This document shows, one piece after another, positions 24,000 through 35,258 of a DNA stretch of 64,000 bases (positions within the stretch are counted from its first letter, which is position 1; the number at the start of each line of letters is the position of its first letter). The notes under the pieces are model-generated. The model saw only the letters and a program-made list of their open reading frames with translations, made no database searches and had not been told where the DNA came from. The stretch comes from Zingiber officinale (lineage: Eukaryota; Streptophyta; Magnoliopsida; Zingiberales; Zingiberaceae), in the NCBI RefSeq assembly GCF_018446385.1, contig NC_055996.1, positions 15,177,317 to 15,241,316 of the forward strand, written 5' to 3'. The translations under genes and the position numbers were made by a program.

Positions 24000-26580
24000 G
24001 CTCACTCCAGATAATCTAATACAATGTTAGGCAGCGATGCAGTCAGCTGGTCCCGACTGATGACTTTGCTTGATAGAGCAGCAGAGAGATAGCCACCTCC
24101 CCAGAGTTGGCCGAACGTCCCTTCGATTGGCAAGTCGAATAGACAAAGAGCTCGATCGGCGACCTTGTCATTAAAACCATCCGAGAGAATGTAGGCTTGT
24201 TTCATAAGCTTAAACCTACTCAACTCAACTCCTTATTAAGTCTCTAAGGCTTCTCGGGAGGTCGACAACTCTTCCTTCAATTTGGTCAGCTCCTCATCCT
24301 TGACGTCGAGTTGGGCCTTTGCTGTAGTCTACTCGGTCAGTCATCCATCCCGCTCGGCCTGCACTGTGGTCTTAGCCTCTTTTAGGTTTTCGGCCAACAC
24401 CTTGAACTCCTTGTTTTTAATCTCCAAGTCCTTGATGGCCCGGAGCTTCCTGGTGTTAGCCAAACTCAGCTTCGTCTTAGAAGAGCTAACATGTTTCTCT
24501 AGTCGAGCCAGTTGGATAGCCTACTCAGAGTTTTTCTTTTTCTCGGCCTTCAGTTGCTTGGAGCTTGTACCCAGATCAGCTCTTAATTGAGCCAATTCAG
24601 CGTTCAGTTGTTCCAACTACGCCTAGAAAGCTGATGCCTGGCCGCTCGGAGCACGCAGCTTTTTAACTTCCTCCTCCAAAAAGACAAGTCGTTGGCACAT
24701 GACTAAGCTCTCCACCCAGTACTGCAAGAAAGCGAAGACATTTATTAAGAGCTAAGCGGTGACAATAATAAATACAAAGTAGTTACCCTAGTAGACATCT
24801 GAGTATGACTATTAACGAGCGCCCCCGAGGGCGTGACCGCCGCACGGGCATGAGCGTCAACCCAGATTTGTGCAAGTGGCCCCCGGATGATTATTTGATG
24901 CTTTGGAGCTCGGGACTCAGCGCTTGCAGTGTCGCGCCACTCATCCGTGGGTAGGTGGATGATTGCAATTATGTGGCGTTGGCCACTTGGAACAATTGGG
25001 GCTGAGATTACCCTACCAGTTGTCTGGGACGTTTGCGCCGACCGGATGGAAGATTTCTGAATCTTCGGTGGTATAAAGGGCATGGGCGATGCAATGATTG
25101 TCCCTTTGGGCAACCCAGATAAGGATGGTGTGCGATCGAACGAAGGCGACGTATGTGTTGCGGCCATCGCTTGCTTGGGCACTGGCGTGGAGGTTATGCC
25201 CCGCTCGGATGTAGGACGCGGACTGGTCCTGGATGGAGTCTGTGAAGCTGACGTAGAAGAGCGGGCAATCATCTCCACTCGGCATCTCTTTCGGCTTATT
25301 AATGGCTCCCCAGAAGAAGCCGATTCCGAGCCCTCGCCTACGGCAATTATCGGAGGATGCTCGGGTGGAGGACTCACTACAACCGTTGTCTCACCGCCAA
25401 TCGTATGGTTGGTCGCTCCGCTTCCTTAGGTTGCGGCCTCTGCACTCTCCCCGAGCGGGTCTTCTTGTGAGTCGATCGGTGGTAGACTACAGCTCTCCAA
25501 CTCAGCTATGACTGCCGCGTTTATCTCAGCATCTGTGAGCTTGGCTTTGCCGGCTAAACAAGCGCGCAATATGACTTCGGCTGCGAAAGAAAGGAAAAAA
25601 TCTGTTAGATTCAAAAATTAAGCCAAGAAAGAGCGTACCTAGGCTGCACGGGAGCCTTGTGCGGATCAAGCTCAGACCAAACACGTATAGGACACCCTCC
25701 AACAGCAACTTGTGTATATGATACTTCTAACCGGTCAAACAGGAAGCTGCGTGAAGGTAGTCCGAGCGACTCTTGTATTTCTTGAGCTCTGGAGGATTCA
25801 ACGCCTCTATTTGTCATCTGGTCAGGAAGTCCGACCGCTCGGGAAAGTGAACAAAAAAGTTATATTTCTTCCAATGTTTATTGGAGGATGACATCTTATC
25901 AAAGAAAACAAGGTCCACTCGAGTTTAGAAGAGAAAAGTCCCCAACTCGGACAACTTGAGATAGTAGAAGTAGTGGAAGAGTCGAGGAGTAAAGGGAATG
26001 TCATGCAGGCGGAATAGAACAATGATCCCGCACATTAGCTGAAAGGAATTTGACACCAATTGATGTAAGGAAATACGAAAATATTTACAAACTACCGAGA
26101 AAAAAGGGTTGATCGCGAATCATACATCGACGGTAAATTGGTCCCGGAAGAAACAAAAGAAGACCGGAGGTGGCTCGTTTGAGCAATCAAAAGCTGAAGG
26201 AAGGCCAATTTGGTAGCCAGAGGGAATTTCAAAAACATCTCTTAAACTCTCAGCATCGCCTCCATCAAACCTGGACTCAATGGATGTATATCAGAGTACA
26301 GGGACGGAGGCGGTAGGCTGGGAAGAGCTTGCCATCAGAGTAGTGGTGGGAAATCAAGGAGTTCGATTGAAAGAAACAAAATATGTCATGAACACTAGAC
26401 AAATTCAATGGAGGGAACGTGAAGGCTTACTAGGAAGGCTGCTAGGATCGTCGAAGAAGATACAGGGGGTGGTGGCACTGATGCTCCTTCGCGAAGACGA
26501 AATCGCAACGAAGAAGAAAATGCCAAGTACAGAAAATGACAAAGCAAGCGCGCTTATAAGCCTGCGGCCGATCGACCTCA
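24000..26580 (-). pseudogene. Antisense extra ORF of gypsy element 1, broken
   Basis: On the minus strand this region resembles the protein at 41313-42560: FFxxxSSNKHWK-type and RSDFLT-like segments at about 25800-25930, and a 'GCPIRVWSELDPHKAP' segment at about 25650-25720 matching the 'GLSPIRTPLPS' region. A Ser/Pro-rich stretch (24745-25377) and a possible coiled-coil tail near 24240-24700 follow. A TATA-like cttataag at 26553-26560 lies upstream on the minus strand. It is one of the additional ORFs carried in reverse by Tat-lineage elements. Function is unknown. It is broken. Confidence 0.65.
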
Positions 26581-27098
26581 GTCGTCCGATCTAGCTTCAC
26601 GAAAACCTAGATGAAGATCCGATCATTGATTTTGAAACGGCACACGTCTTGGGACAGGCGAATATTCACCTATCACATCAAGCGTGTGGCGACAGTAGTT
26701 GACATGTGGCATTCAGTCATCAGACGTATTTAATGAGCTTAATTACAAAAGGTATGATCTCGTACTCGACCATAATCATCAAGGATTTGCACGGTCTTCA
26801 AGATATTTGGATGACATCAACCTACTCCGCGCTCACTCGAGGAAAAAGAATTTTTTTCAAGTGTTCGTACTCATCCTCCCGATTGGCGCAAGGAACGAGC
26901 CACAAGATTGAACCCTGCATCAACATAGTGAAACCGAGCGACGTCGGCTATCGGTCCGATCCAAGATTGCAAATCGGGCATAGTTCGATCGGACAATGGA
27001 GCGTTCGGGCCGAGCGGACCTCAAATTCACTAAAAACACATTTTGTCCAGTCAGTCGGATTTGCAGTCTCTTTCGACTAGATTTAAAGGGGAGGCTTG

Positions 27099-27990
27099 TG
27101 ATGCGGTGATAAGAAGAGCCTACCTGGCGCAAGTCAATTGCCACGTTGAAGGAAAGTCAAAGAGGTCAATGCGTAAGGGTAAGCAAGGTACAGTGTGGGT
27201 GCCTTGGCCGATCGGAGGGATTACTGTCCTGTCGGCCAGACGGTTAGCAGCCGATACTCTAATTAATTGACCCGTCGAATGGGCAAGGAGCCTATGCCGA
27301 ACAGGCTTGTAATACGGGTCGATCGGGGCTTCCAATCGTCTCTGAGTACGACATTGGACTTGTACTCATAAACGGATCGTCCGATCGGCGCAAGGAATAA
27401 CACTACGCAAAGAGGGAAAGATAATTAATAAGGGGAAGGAAAAACAAAGAGGAACACGACATCTGTTAATAAATGTGTAGAAGACAAGACAAAGATGTCT
27501 TCGGTTTGTCATTAAACCACACCATTCACACCATTAAATAAGTACGGTGTTGGCATTGTACTCATAAATGGACCGTCCGATCAGCGCAAGGAATAACACT
27601 ACACAAGAGGGAAAGATAATTAATAAGGGGAAGGAAAAACAAAGGGGAACACGACATCTATTAATAAATGTGTAGAAGACAAGACAAAGATGTCTTCGGT
27701 GTGTCATTAAACCACACCATTCACACCATTAAATAAGGAAAGACGAAAGGTCATCCAGAAAGGTATAAAAAGAGTCTACAAGTATGAGGAACATGCAAGA
27801 AAAATATTTCTGAGTTCTACGATTCTCTACTTTCTTATTCTCTTCCCCGACCCTATTTTAACTTGAGTGTCGGAGGACCAACGCCAGGGACCCCTTCCAT
27901 GGTTTTGTTTTGTAGGATCATCGAAGTCTTCTTCCTGTCAGTGGTCACCTCATTCCCGGTTTTCCAGCTTCCTTCATTCGGACAAGATCA
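27099..27990 (+). repeat. 3' LTR of gypsy element 1
   Basis: It starts TGATGCGGTGATAAGAAG right after the polypurine tract and ends cattcggacaagatca. The end resembles the LTR end of the LARD at 39865-45183 (minus: ...ttcggacaggatca), and the start resembles the LTR start of gypsy element 2 at 56068. It contains an internal direct duplication of about 200 bases (27356-27554 and 27555-27738), each with 'ggaataacactac', 'gaacacgacatct' and 'caccattcacaccattaaa'. Confidence 0.85.
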
Positions 27991-28500
27991 GAATATTAGT
28001 AAATAAATTTGGTGTTCAGCTTAGTAAGAGTTTGTTTATGTTCGTTCAATATACATAAGATCAATTAAATGAACAAGCTTGAACAACTCGTTTAATTAAA
28101 TTAACAAACTTGAATACATATGTATTTATCTCGTTAACGTTCCTGAACAACGTTCGTGAATATATTTGTGAATAATATTTATGAATAATACTCATGAATA
28201 ATATTCATAAATAATGTTCATAAATTATATTCAAGGATGGACTCTAGCCCCACCTTAAAAAAAAATTAATAACTATTATATTTATTAATATCTTTTTATT
28301 TAATCCCACGATTAATTTATGGATAGTTTTTTTTCCTTATCTTAAATTTCACTGGTTCAAAATAAATTTATTTTGATTTGAAATAACTAAATTAAAATTG
28401 AATAAAATTTAATGAGTTAACTTAATTATCATTATTTTTTTCTTTTATTTCTTATCCCATCATAACCTACTCCTCATCGAGCAGCACCCTTTACCATCTT
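27991..28500. repeat. AT-rich repeat with 'gttcgtgaa' words
   Basis: The stretch 27990-28230 contains repeated words such as aatgaacaagcttgaac, 'ctcgtttaatta', 'gttcgtgaat' and a local series of 'aataatattcatgaat' units. It resembles the AT-rich dispersed repeat at 8620-8990. 28230-28500 is AT-rich noncoding DNA. Confidence 0.4.
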
Positions 28501-28504
28501 TTAA

Positions 28505-28740
28505 CCACAACAACAGCTAGCTTTTAACCAGCCAATAACTATTCTTCTAAGGTTTTATTATATCAATTATTCTTAGCCTTATCTAAATTTGGATCCTAGC
28601 TACGTCCCTAAATAAAATATTTATGAACTTACTAAATAAATAAACAAAATTCAAAATAAAACCATAACAACAGCTAGCTTTTAACCAGCCAACAACTATT
28701 CTTCTAAGGTTTTATTATATCAATTATTCTTAGCCTTAAT
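28505..28740. repeat. Direct repeat of about 72 bases in AT-rich DNA
   Basis: The segment acaacagctagcttttaacc...attattcttagcctta at about 28508-28580 recurs at about 28669-28739 with one or two differences. About 90 bases of AT-rich spacer lie between the copies. The near identity indicates a recent local duplication. Confidence 0.75.
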
Positions 28741-29590
28741 ATTATCAATTCTAATAACTAATCAAATAAATTTAAAATATAAAAAATTTTAAGTAATTAA
28801 ATAAATTTAAATTGAAAACTCGATAATATCTAAATGAATAATCTCAAACCAAACTTAAATTCATAAAAAGAAATCAAAATCAAATATAACTAATTATTTT
28901 AACAATTTGATTCATTTTAATTTAATTTAGCATAATTTAATTATTTTTTAAATAAATTTAAATATGTTAAAATTTAACTCGGCTAATTTTACTTACAGCC
29001 CTACCAATAACTTTTAAATCAGACCGTTCGAGACCGGGAGTATTTCAGAGCTCAACCACAAGAACCAAAAGGCTTCTCAACTACTATTTTTTTTAAATTA
29101 ATAAAGAGTGATGTCATATTTCTTTTCCACACAAATATCTTTTAATTTATAAATGTGGAAGTTTGACCCGTCAATTATATCGGATTTTGAACTGACAAAA
29201 TTCCTCCCACCAAGTCGCGAATTTCTTTCTGTATTCCCACTCGCGGAACCGGTTACCCTGTTCGCCACATTCCCAGTCTCACCACCTTACGCAGGATCCC
29301 TTACAATCCCACTCGTCGCATAGTTTGTTAGTCCACAATCATGAACCGTCAAGCCGCTTTGCGCAACTAGATGAACGTGTAAGATTTGCGCATTGTGTCT
29401 TCGATGAATTGGTTATTGTAGAGGATCGTGCATAGAAACCGCTTCGCTATGGCACAGCTGTAAGGCGGTGATCGTACCGCAGTGTCGCCACACTATAACA
29501 GCATTGTAACCGTCCGCTTCTCCACCAGATCTGTCGCCGGGCTTCTCTCCCCTGACGGCGGCGGCGGCGATTTTTCTCTGTTCCTCCGCC
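28741..29590. other. AT-rich intergenic DNA and upstream region of the next gene
   Basis: 28741-29160 is AT-rich without features. From about 29180 the GC content rises towards the start codon at 29591, and the region from 29510 is rich in 'cggcggcgg', consistent with a 5' leader. No clear TATA box is seen. Confidence 0.35.
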
Positions 29591-30067
29591 ATGGCATTGC
29601 GTCCACCCGTTGTCGCTCTCATAGTCGTCCTACTTCTACTTTCAGTGGCGGATCTTGCTTCCTCGGAAATCTCGCCGTCGCCCTCGCCGACCGCCGGTGG
29701 CCCGATCCGGTCGCCTCCTGCACCCCCTCCGGTGATTTCTTCCTCACAGACTCCTCTCTCTTCTCCACCGCACAAAACCCCTCTGTCTCCACCTCCCGAG
29801 GCGCCGTCCCAGACCCCGATCCCACCCACGGCAAGGATCCCCGCGCCAGCGCCCAGCGACGCGGTCCCGGGTGCGGCAGCCAGCGAGAGCGCAACGGGTG
29901 ATCAGGGAGGAGGCAGCGATATGGGCGGGAGGAAGAAAGCGGCGATCGCGGTGGGTTTGATACTGGCGGCGGGGCTCCTCGCGGCCGCGGCGGCTGTCTA
30001 CAAGAAACGCCGTGACAACGTCCGGCGGTCCAGGTACAGCCACGCCACTCGCAGAGACATTCTTTGA
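29591..30067 (+). CDS. Proline-rich, AGP-like single-pass membrane protein
   Basis: A 158-aa intronless frame. Residues 1-25 form a signal peptide (ALRPPVVALIVVLLLLSVA core). Residues 27-95 are rich in Ser-Pro, Ala-Pro and Pro-Pro pairs (SPSPSPT, SPPAPPP, SPPP, IPAPAPS), the context in which plants hydroxylate proline and add arabinogalactan. Residues 117-137 are a hydrophobic segment (AIAVGLILAAGLLAAAAAV) followed at once by a basic tail (YKKRRDNVRRSRY) ending in RRDIL. So the chain should enter the secretory path, expose a glycosylated stalk and keep a short basic tail in the cytosol. The hydrophobic segment is followed by charged residues, so it is a membrane anchor rather than a GPI signal. 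Similar small proteins exist in many plants, but no specific function is known to me. The start is the first ATG of the frame. Confidence 0.82.
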   Translation: MALRPPVVALIVVLLLLSVADLASSEISPSPSPTAGGPIRSPPAPPPVISSSQTPLSSPPHKTPLSPPPEAPSQTPIPPTARIPAPAPSDAVPGAAASESATGDQGGGSDMGGRKKAAIAVGLILAAGLLAAAAAVYKKRRDNVRRSRYSHATRRDIL

Positions 30068-30190
30068 GATTCGTAGAACGAAAACCATGGACTCTTCCAG
30101 AAGATTGAGTTTCAATTCTTTTCGTTTTAGATTATGCGAAGATTTTTTTTCTCAGTGTCCCGAGATGCATATATTCACTAGGCATTATAT

Positions 30191-30342
30191 ACATAGTTTG
30201 ATTCGGTTATGTCTTTGCTATAAATTCGTTCTGCGTTCTTTCTGTTCATCGCCTTGTGATGATGATACATAGTTCGATTCGGTCATTTCTTTGTCATAAA
30301 TTTGTTCTGCGTTCTTATTGTTCATCATCTTGTGATGATATT
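30191..30342 (+). repeat. 76-bp tandem duplication in the likely 3' UTR
   Basis: The unit acatagttygattcggt..., which also includes 'aaattcgttctgcgttc' and 'cttgtgatgat', occurs twice in tandem starting at 30191 and 30267. It lies about 125 bases beyond the stop codon of the proline-rich membrane protein, so it is probably transcribed. Confidence 0.75.
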
Positions 30343-31500
30343 TCTAGGAGGATGAAGTAATAGAGGGCTGACTATGAAGTCAATTTTACGTTGATTTTGC
30401 GTTAACTATTGAATCAATCAAACCCCGAAACACATAACTTGTTCATTTAAGTTCTTTGATCTCTTTCTTTGCCATTCATTTGCTATTCTTTATTTAACTC
30501 CGTATGTCATATAAACTATTATGTATCGACTAGGAAAATATCTTTTTAATTTTTACAAGCTTTTGTGTATCGAGTAGATGATGCAAATTGTAATTAAATT
30601 ATCAAAAAAGGAAAAAGAGAGGGAAAAAAAAAGGAAAGAAGTAAAGAAACAACCTGTATGTCATCAAACAATGCTTGACGTGGGTCCGTGAGCTATGCCT
30701 AACATGGGCCCGTGATCTAGTCGAGCTATGCCTGACAATGGGCTGGGCCTGGTTGGCCCATGACTGAGCCCGCTGCACCATTTAATATTTTAAGAAATAA
30801 ATAATTAAATAATTTAAAATAAAAATTTCTTTTAATTTTAGAAATAGAGGAAAATGAGAAATTATAAAAAATATACACAAAAATTATTTGTTTTTTTTTT
30901 CCTTTCCTGATATGATCAATCTATATTTTAACACTTTATCTGCAATTAAAACAAGAATTAAACTCTATTATCTATGCTAAACAAGACACAGTCCCTTTCT
31001 AAGTCTCTCTCCTAACTTACCATCATAAATCTAAAATAGTATTTTTGGTTGGAAGACGGATTTAGTGGGTAAGGTGTTTAATTATTTTTATGAATAAACG
31101 ATAATTTTTAATTAATTAAAAATATTTAACGCTTTTTTATAAAATAAAAATATAAAGTGTATAAAACTCCAACACTATTTACAATTTAATATTTACTATA
31201 CAATTTAACTCCACTGGAGAATCCTGTCGACTCGTTCCTCCATTAAATGCCCATAAGGAAATGGGAAAAAGCTACTGTTAATTAATGGCGGATAAGGAGA
31301 GAGAGGGAGAGCGGCATCAGTTACAGAAGGAGTTGAGAAGTCGACATGCTCTGAAACCACCTGCGTCCTTTTCCTCTTTTTACATCGCACTTATTATTAC
31401 TGCGCCGCGGTTAAAGCACCAGTAGAGGAAACCAGAAGCAGACAAAGCCCTCCGACCACCATCCTCACGCAGAGTGAGTAGAGACAGAAAGGGGGGAGAG
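30343..31500. other. Intergenic DNA, no gene seen
   Basis: AT-rich sequence with A-runs (30605-30645), a short GC-richer patch with repeated gagctatgcctgacatggg-like words (30675-30780), and AT-rich DNA to 31200. From 31270 on, GA-rich sequence (ggagagagagggagag, 31290-31310) and 31480-31545 probably form promoter and leader of the patatin gene. Confidence 0.35.
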
Positions 31501-31715
31501 AGATGGAGAGGTTTCCGTCCCTCCAAGTGGAGTGAAGAAGAAGAGAAGGAGATGGCGCCGATGGAGAAAACGAGTGATTTGCCGTCTCTTATTTAGCATA
31601 GAAAGAGGAGGAGGAGGAGTCCTATTGAGTCGTCGCTCGGATTTCCCAGCCGTCGCCTCTTTGGTGGCTCCCTGCTATTGTTGCTTCTGTGCATATAAAG
31701 AACTGGGAAGAGGGG

Positions 31716-33750
31716 ATGTCGGTGGCGGAGGAAGAGTTGAAGGTGGTAACTCGGGAAGGGATAAATGTTGGTGAGGAGGAGAAGGATGAGGGAGTCGACG
31801 CCGACAAGCTTAGCTATGAGATTTTTTCTATTCTCGAGAGCAAATTTCTCTTCGGCTACGACGACCACAAGCTCTGGGTCCCAAAGGCGCCGCCTTCGCA
31901 GGGCTACGGCACCGGCGATCCGGCGGCGCCAGATGTCAGGAGCCAGAGGGGCAAGGTCTGCTTGCTCTGCATCGATGGCGGCGGCGGCGGCGGCATGAGG
32001 GGGATCCTCCCCGGAAAAGCCCTCGCTTATCTCGAGCAGGCGCTCAGGTCCAAGTCTGGCGACCCGGACGCGAGAATCTCCGATTACTTTGACATTGCAG
32101 CAGGAACCGGCGTCGGGGGCGTCTTTGCCGCCATGCTCTTCTCCACCTGTGATGGCCTCCGTCCGCTCTTCTGCGCGGACGATACTTGGCGCTTCCTCTC
32201 CGACCATGGAAACAGGCTCTTGGGCAAGGCGCCGCCCTCGTCCCCATCTTCCTCGTCCTCGTCTTCTCCTGGTTTTCTCTGCGGCGTCTTCCGCGGCGGG
32301 GGTCGTGGCGGTGGGGCGTCCTCTGCGACGCTTGCCATGGAAAGGGTTATGAAGGAGGCTTTCGGGGAGAAATTGACGCTCCGCGACACTATAAAGCCGG
32401 TGCTGATCCCGTGCTACGACTTGCAGACCTCCGCACCTCTCGTCTTCTCGCGCGCCGACGCATTGGAGAGCCAGAGCTACGACTTCCGGCTGTGGGAGGT
32501 GTGCCGAGCCACATGGGCCATCCCGGGACACTTCGAGCCAGCAGAGATGCAGTCAGTAGACCGCACCACCACCTGCACCGGCGTCGACGGCGGCCTGGCG
32601 ATGAGCAACCCAGCTGCCGCGGCCATCACCCACGTCCTCCACAACAAGCAAGAGTTCCCCTTCGTCCGCGGCGTGGAGGACCTCCTGGTCCTCTCCCTGG
32701 GCTGCGGCGCTGGCGGAACCATCCCTGCAGTCCCCGGAGAGGAGCAGCGCAGAGCACGGCGTTGGAGTAGCAGGGAGTGGGCGCGTCCCGTCGCCCGGAT
32801 CGCCGCCGACGGCGCGGCCGACCTCATCGACCAAGCGGTGGCGCTGGCCTTCGGCCAGTGCCGGAACTCCAACTACGTCCGCATTCAGGTACCGGCCTCA
32901 CTCACATCCTTCCATGCTGGGGACGGGCAGGGTGGAGGACCACCCAGTGCTGCGTTGGCACGTCGCTCAGGTGGCGCCATGGCCACGAGATGCCCTGTTT
33001 CCTTCCTGAATTAGGACAAAATGTGATCTTTAGGTGGGAGAACCACAGATTCCGTCTCCCTTTGTTCTTGTGTATTGTGTTTCTTCAGCAAAGGAGCCAA
33101 CGCCTATGGCGTCGGCGGCGGTGGTGATGGTGGTGGCGGAGGTGTGTGATGGGCAGAGCTCCGCATGATTCGCTATCTTCTGTGGCATCATATCGTTAAG
33201 ATGCCAAGAGCTTTGAATGGCGTTTAACCTGCTCAAACAGTGATTTTTTGGGTCCCTATTTCTGGCATTTTCTTCAGGCTTTTCACTATCCTCTGTTATC
33301 CGGACATTGTTTGCTTGCTCTTTGTCTTAAAGAGGGAAATTATTGATTGGTTTACTGCCCCAATAGTAAACCCTTTAAACCCTAAAGTAAACATGATAGT
33401 TTTCCTATGTTTTTTTTTTGGTTGTTGTGACCACAATTTGATTGTCCTAGAAACTGACTGTTCTTATGGTTTCGATGCAGGCAAATCCATCGACGATGGG
33501 GAAATGCAGAGCGGATGTGGATTCCGAACCAAGTCCTGCAAATGTGAAGGCCCTGCTTGTCGCGGCCGAAGAAATGCTGAAGCAGAGGAATATGGAGTCG
33601 TTACTCTTTAGCGGGAGAAGAATCGGAGAGCAAACGAACATGGAAAAGCTGGATTGGCTTGCGGGGGAGCTTGTGCTAGAGCACCAGAGACGGAGCTCAA
33701 GGATCGCTCCCACGGTCGCATTCAAACAAGCTTCTTCTAAATCGAACTAG
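31716..33750 (+). CDS. pPLAIII: Patatin-related phospholipase-like protein, pPLAIII type
   Basis: A 480-aa protein from exon 1 (31716-32888) and exon 2 (33481-33750), with an intron having GT..AG ends (32889-33480) in phase 0 after NYVRIQ. The patatin domain starts with the oxyanion-type loop CIDGGGGGGMRG (85-96). In place of the catalytic GxSxG it has GTGVG (130-134), and the partner Asp is in VDGGLAMSNP (290-299). Loss of the nucleophilic Ser with a Gly at that place marks pPLAIII proteins, which still show acyl hydrolase activity in other plants and affect cell elongation, cell-wall content and lipid levels. A Ser-rich, then Gly-rich insert (about 174-200) interrupts the usual spacing. The C-terminal exon (VKALLVAAEEMLKQRNMESLLF, split here only by reading) matches the family. 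31716 is the first ATG of the frame. Exon 1 is very GC-rich. The paralogue within pPLAIII is not resolved. Confidence 0.9.
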
Positions 33751-35258
33751 AACTTCGTGCGGCAAAAATAAAAAGTAATCATCTTTTCTTTCATTCCTCT
33801 TGTTTGCTGGATCTTGCTGGTTTTTTCATAGCAGATTAGCATTGATCTCGATAGGATTTGAAGAGAATCAAGGAATTGTCGAATGATTCATGACTATGCT
33901 TGCAATTGATATGTTTCAGATTGTTCCAGGAGCATTTCCATTCCCTTAAAACAAAAGTCACATACCTTGAGATTGCTATATATTCACCAAAGGCTTGTTC
34001 TTGTATCGTATACACTGCATCCTCATTTGCTTATTTATTGTAGACCGACAAAGTTTCGAGCACTTTTAGTACTCTTGGTTCGTCTCTTCGTATCATTTTC
34101 TTGAGGATAATAGTTAAGAACTAAATAGTATAACTGGTTTCTCCATTCTCGAGCAAAGTATCCTTCCTTATGGAGTCCTTTAGTAGGTCTTTGTCTCCAA
34201 AATTCCTTTAGCAATATGAAAGTTTCAGCAAGACCTTGTTCACTCAAAACACAGGCCACTTTGCCAGCTAAACTTACGACTCGACATGCTTTACAAAGAA
34301 CTTGTCCATCTTATTTGGTAATGTTTAACATCCTCCGAAAGAAACCTGTTCATTAGGCCTCTAATGGTCGTGGCATCATGTAGTAGGACTTCATTTTCCA
34401 TGTCTTGTGACTTTTTCTATAGCTTTGCACTGTGGCATTCGAGTGTAGTTCCTTTCTCCTTTTTCAAGTGTTGTTTAACCGATAAGATTCATGTCAGCGA
34501 AAGATGAGATGAAGAGTCTCATTAACTTGAGCTGGAGAAGACCTGTCAAAAGAGACATGGAGAGTTTCTTTACATGACAATTAAGCACCAACTCCTACCC
34601 TCCTTCATTTAACTATGCCATGTATGTGCGAGAAGGTTCTTCGATTCACTGGTCCAATGGTGAACCGGAAGAACGACTGATTCATCGTCTCAAATGTGGT
34701 TGAGCTTTAAGAGTCGTATGCGGTACCTGACTTTTTCATTGTGCTTGAACTTTGAAGACACTGGGGATCACTTTGCTACTGTCATGGCCCATGGGACAGC
34801 TTTAGCAACTTTCACTGGGCTAGTCATGCTTTGCTTTGTAATGTTTTCTTTTGTGTTTTGCTGATTCAAAGTTGTCTTCTCGATACACACTGGTCTGATC
34901 CTGTTAGTCTTTTTATGAAATATTGATGCAAGAGAAAGTGGAAAAGATGAAGACCAGAGTTTGTGAAAACAACACTAAATATTCTAAAAGCAAGCTATAT
35001 ATTGCAAGCCTAAACAACTGCCACATTTATTTTCTTTTTGTATTTTTGCAAATATCAAACATAACTTAAGCAGTTGAATGCAACCATGCAACAAGTGATT
35101 AGCAGACGTCAAGAATATACACACCTGATTTAATCTTTTCAACATGCTACACTGCTCCAAAGAAGCCATTATTCCAATTCTTTCATACTCACAAAACCAC
35201 ACCCAACGAGTAAGGCCTTCACCATCTGGCGGCATCACATCATACATGGAATGAATCA
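33751..35258. other. Region between the patatin and RING genes, no gene recognised
   Basis: The first 100-250 bases should be patatin 3' UTR. The remainder (about 33900-34980) is not especially AT-rich, has no long frame, and no repeat or transposon motif that I recognise. A noncoding transcript or a very old pseudogene could lie here. 34985-35258 is next to the end of the minus-strand RING gene and probably holds its 3' UTR. Confidence 0.4.

Larger units (their letters stand above)
18505..27990 (+). mobile_element. Ty3/gypsy element 1, Tat lineage, broken
   Basis: Remnants in order: gag (18505-19220), aspartic protease with an IDTGSSVN active site (about 19413-19841), reverse transcriptase and RNase H (20023-21480), a second, archaeal-type RNase H (21500-21900), integrase (about 22080-23198), a 37-bp minisatellite (23320-23800), an antisense extra ORF region (about 24000-26580), a polypurine tract (aaaggggaggcttg, 27085-27098) and a 3' LTR (27099-27990). 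The extra RNase H and the antisense ORF mark the Tat lineage (Ogre/Retand relatives). No 5' LTR is seen; the left side borders a copia LTR. The element is broken, with several breaks, and is a fossil. Confidence 0.88.

Noticed and set aside
24282-24590. 102-aa plus-strand frame in gypsy element 1
   Set aside because: Opposite strand of the antisense extra ORF tail; Ser/Leu-rich shadow of a coiled-coil region.
30675-30780. Short patch with repeated 'gagctatgcctgac' and 'tgggcc' words as a possible hairpin RNA gene
   Set aside because: Arms pair only in short blocks and no promoter or conserved mature sequence is recognisable.
31692-31700. catataaag as TATA box of the patatin gene
   Set aside because: Only 16-24 bases before the start codon, too close for a normal leader; the promoter is probably further upstream.
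31593-32531. 312-aa minus-strand frame across the patatin exon
   Set aside because: It is the mirror of a GC-rich real exon. The plus-strand frame has the full patatin motif set and joins a second exon.
32186-32770. 194-aa plus-strand frame in another phase of the patatin exon
   Set aside because: Arg/Pro-rich shadow frame caused by GC-rich codons; no domain.
34035-34259. 74-aa minus-strand frame between patatin and RING genes
   Set aside because: Short, no conserved pattern, no splice or promoter context.
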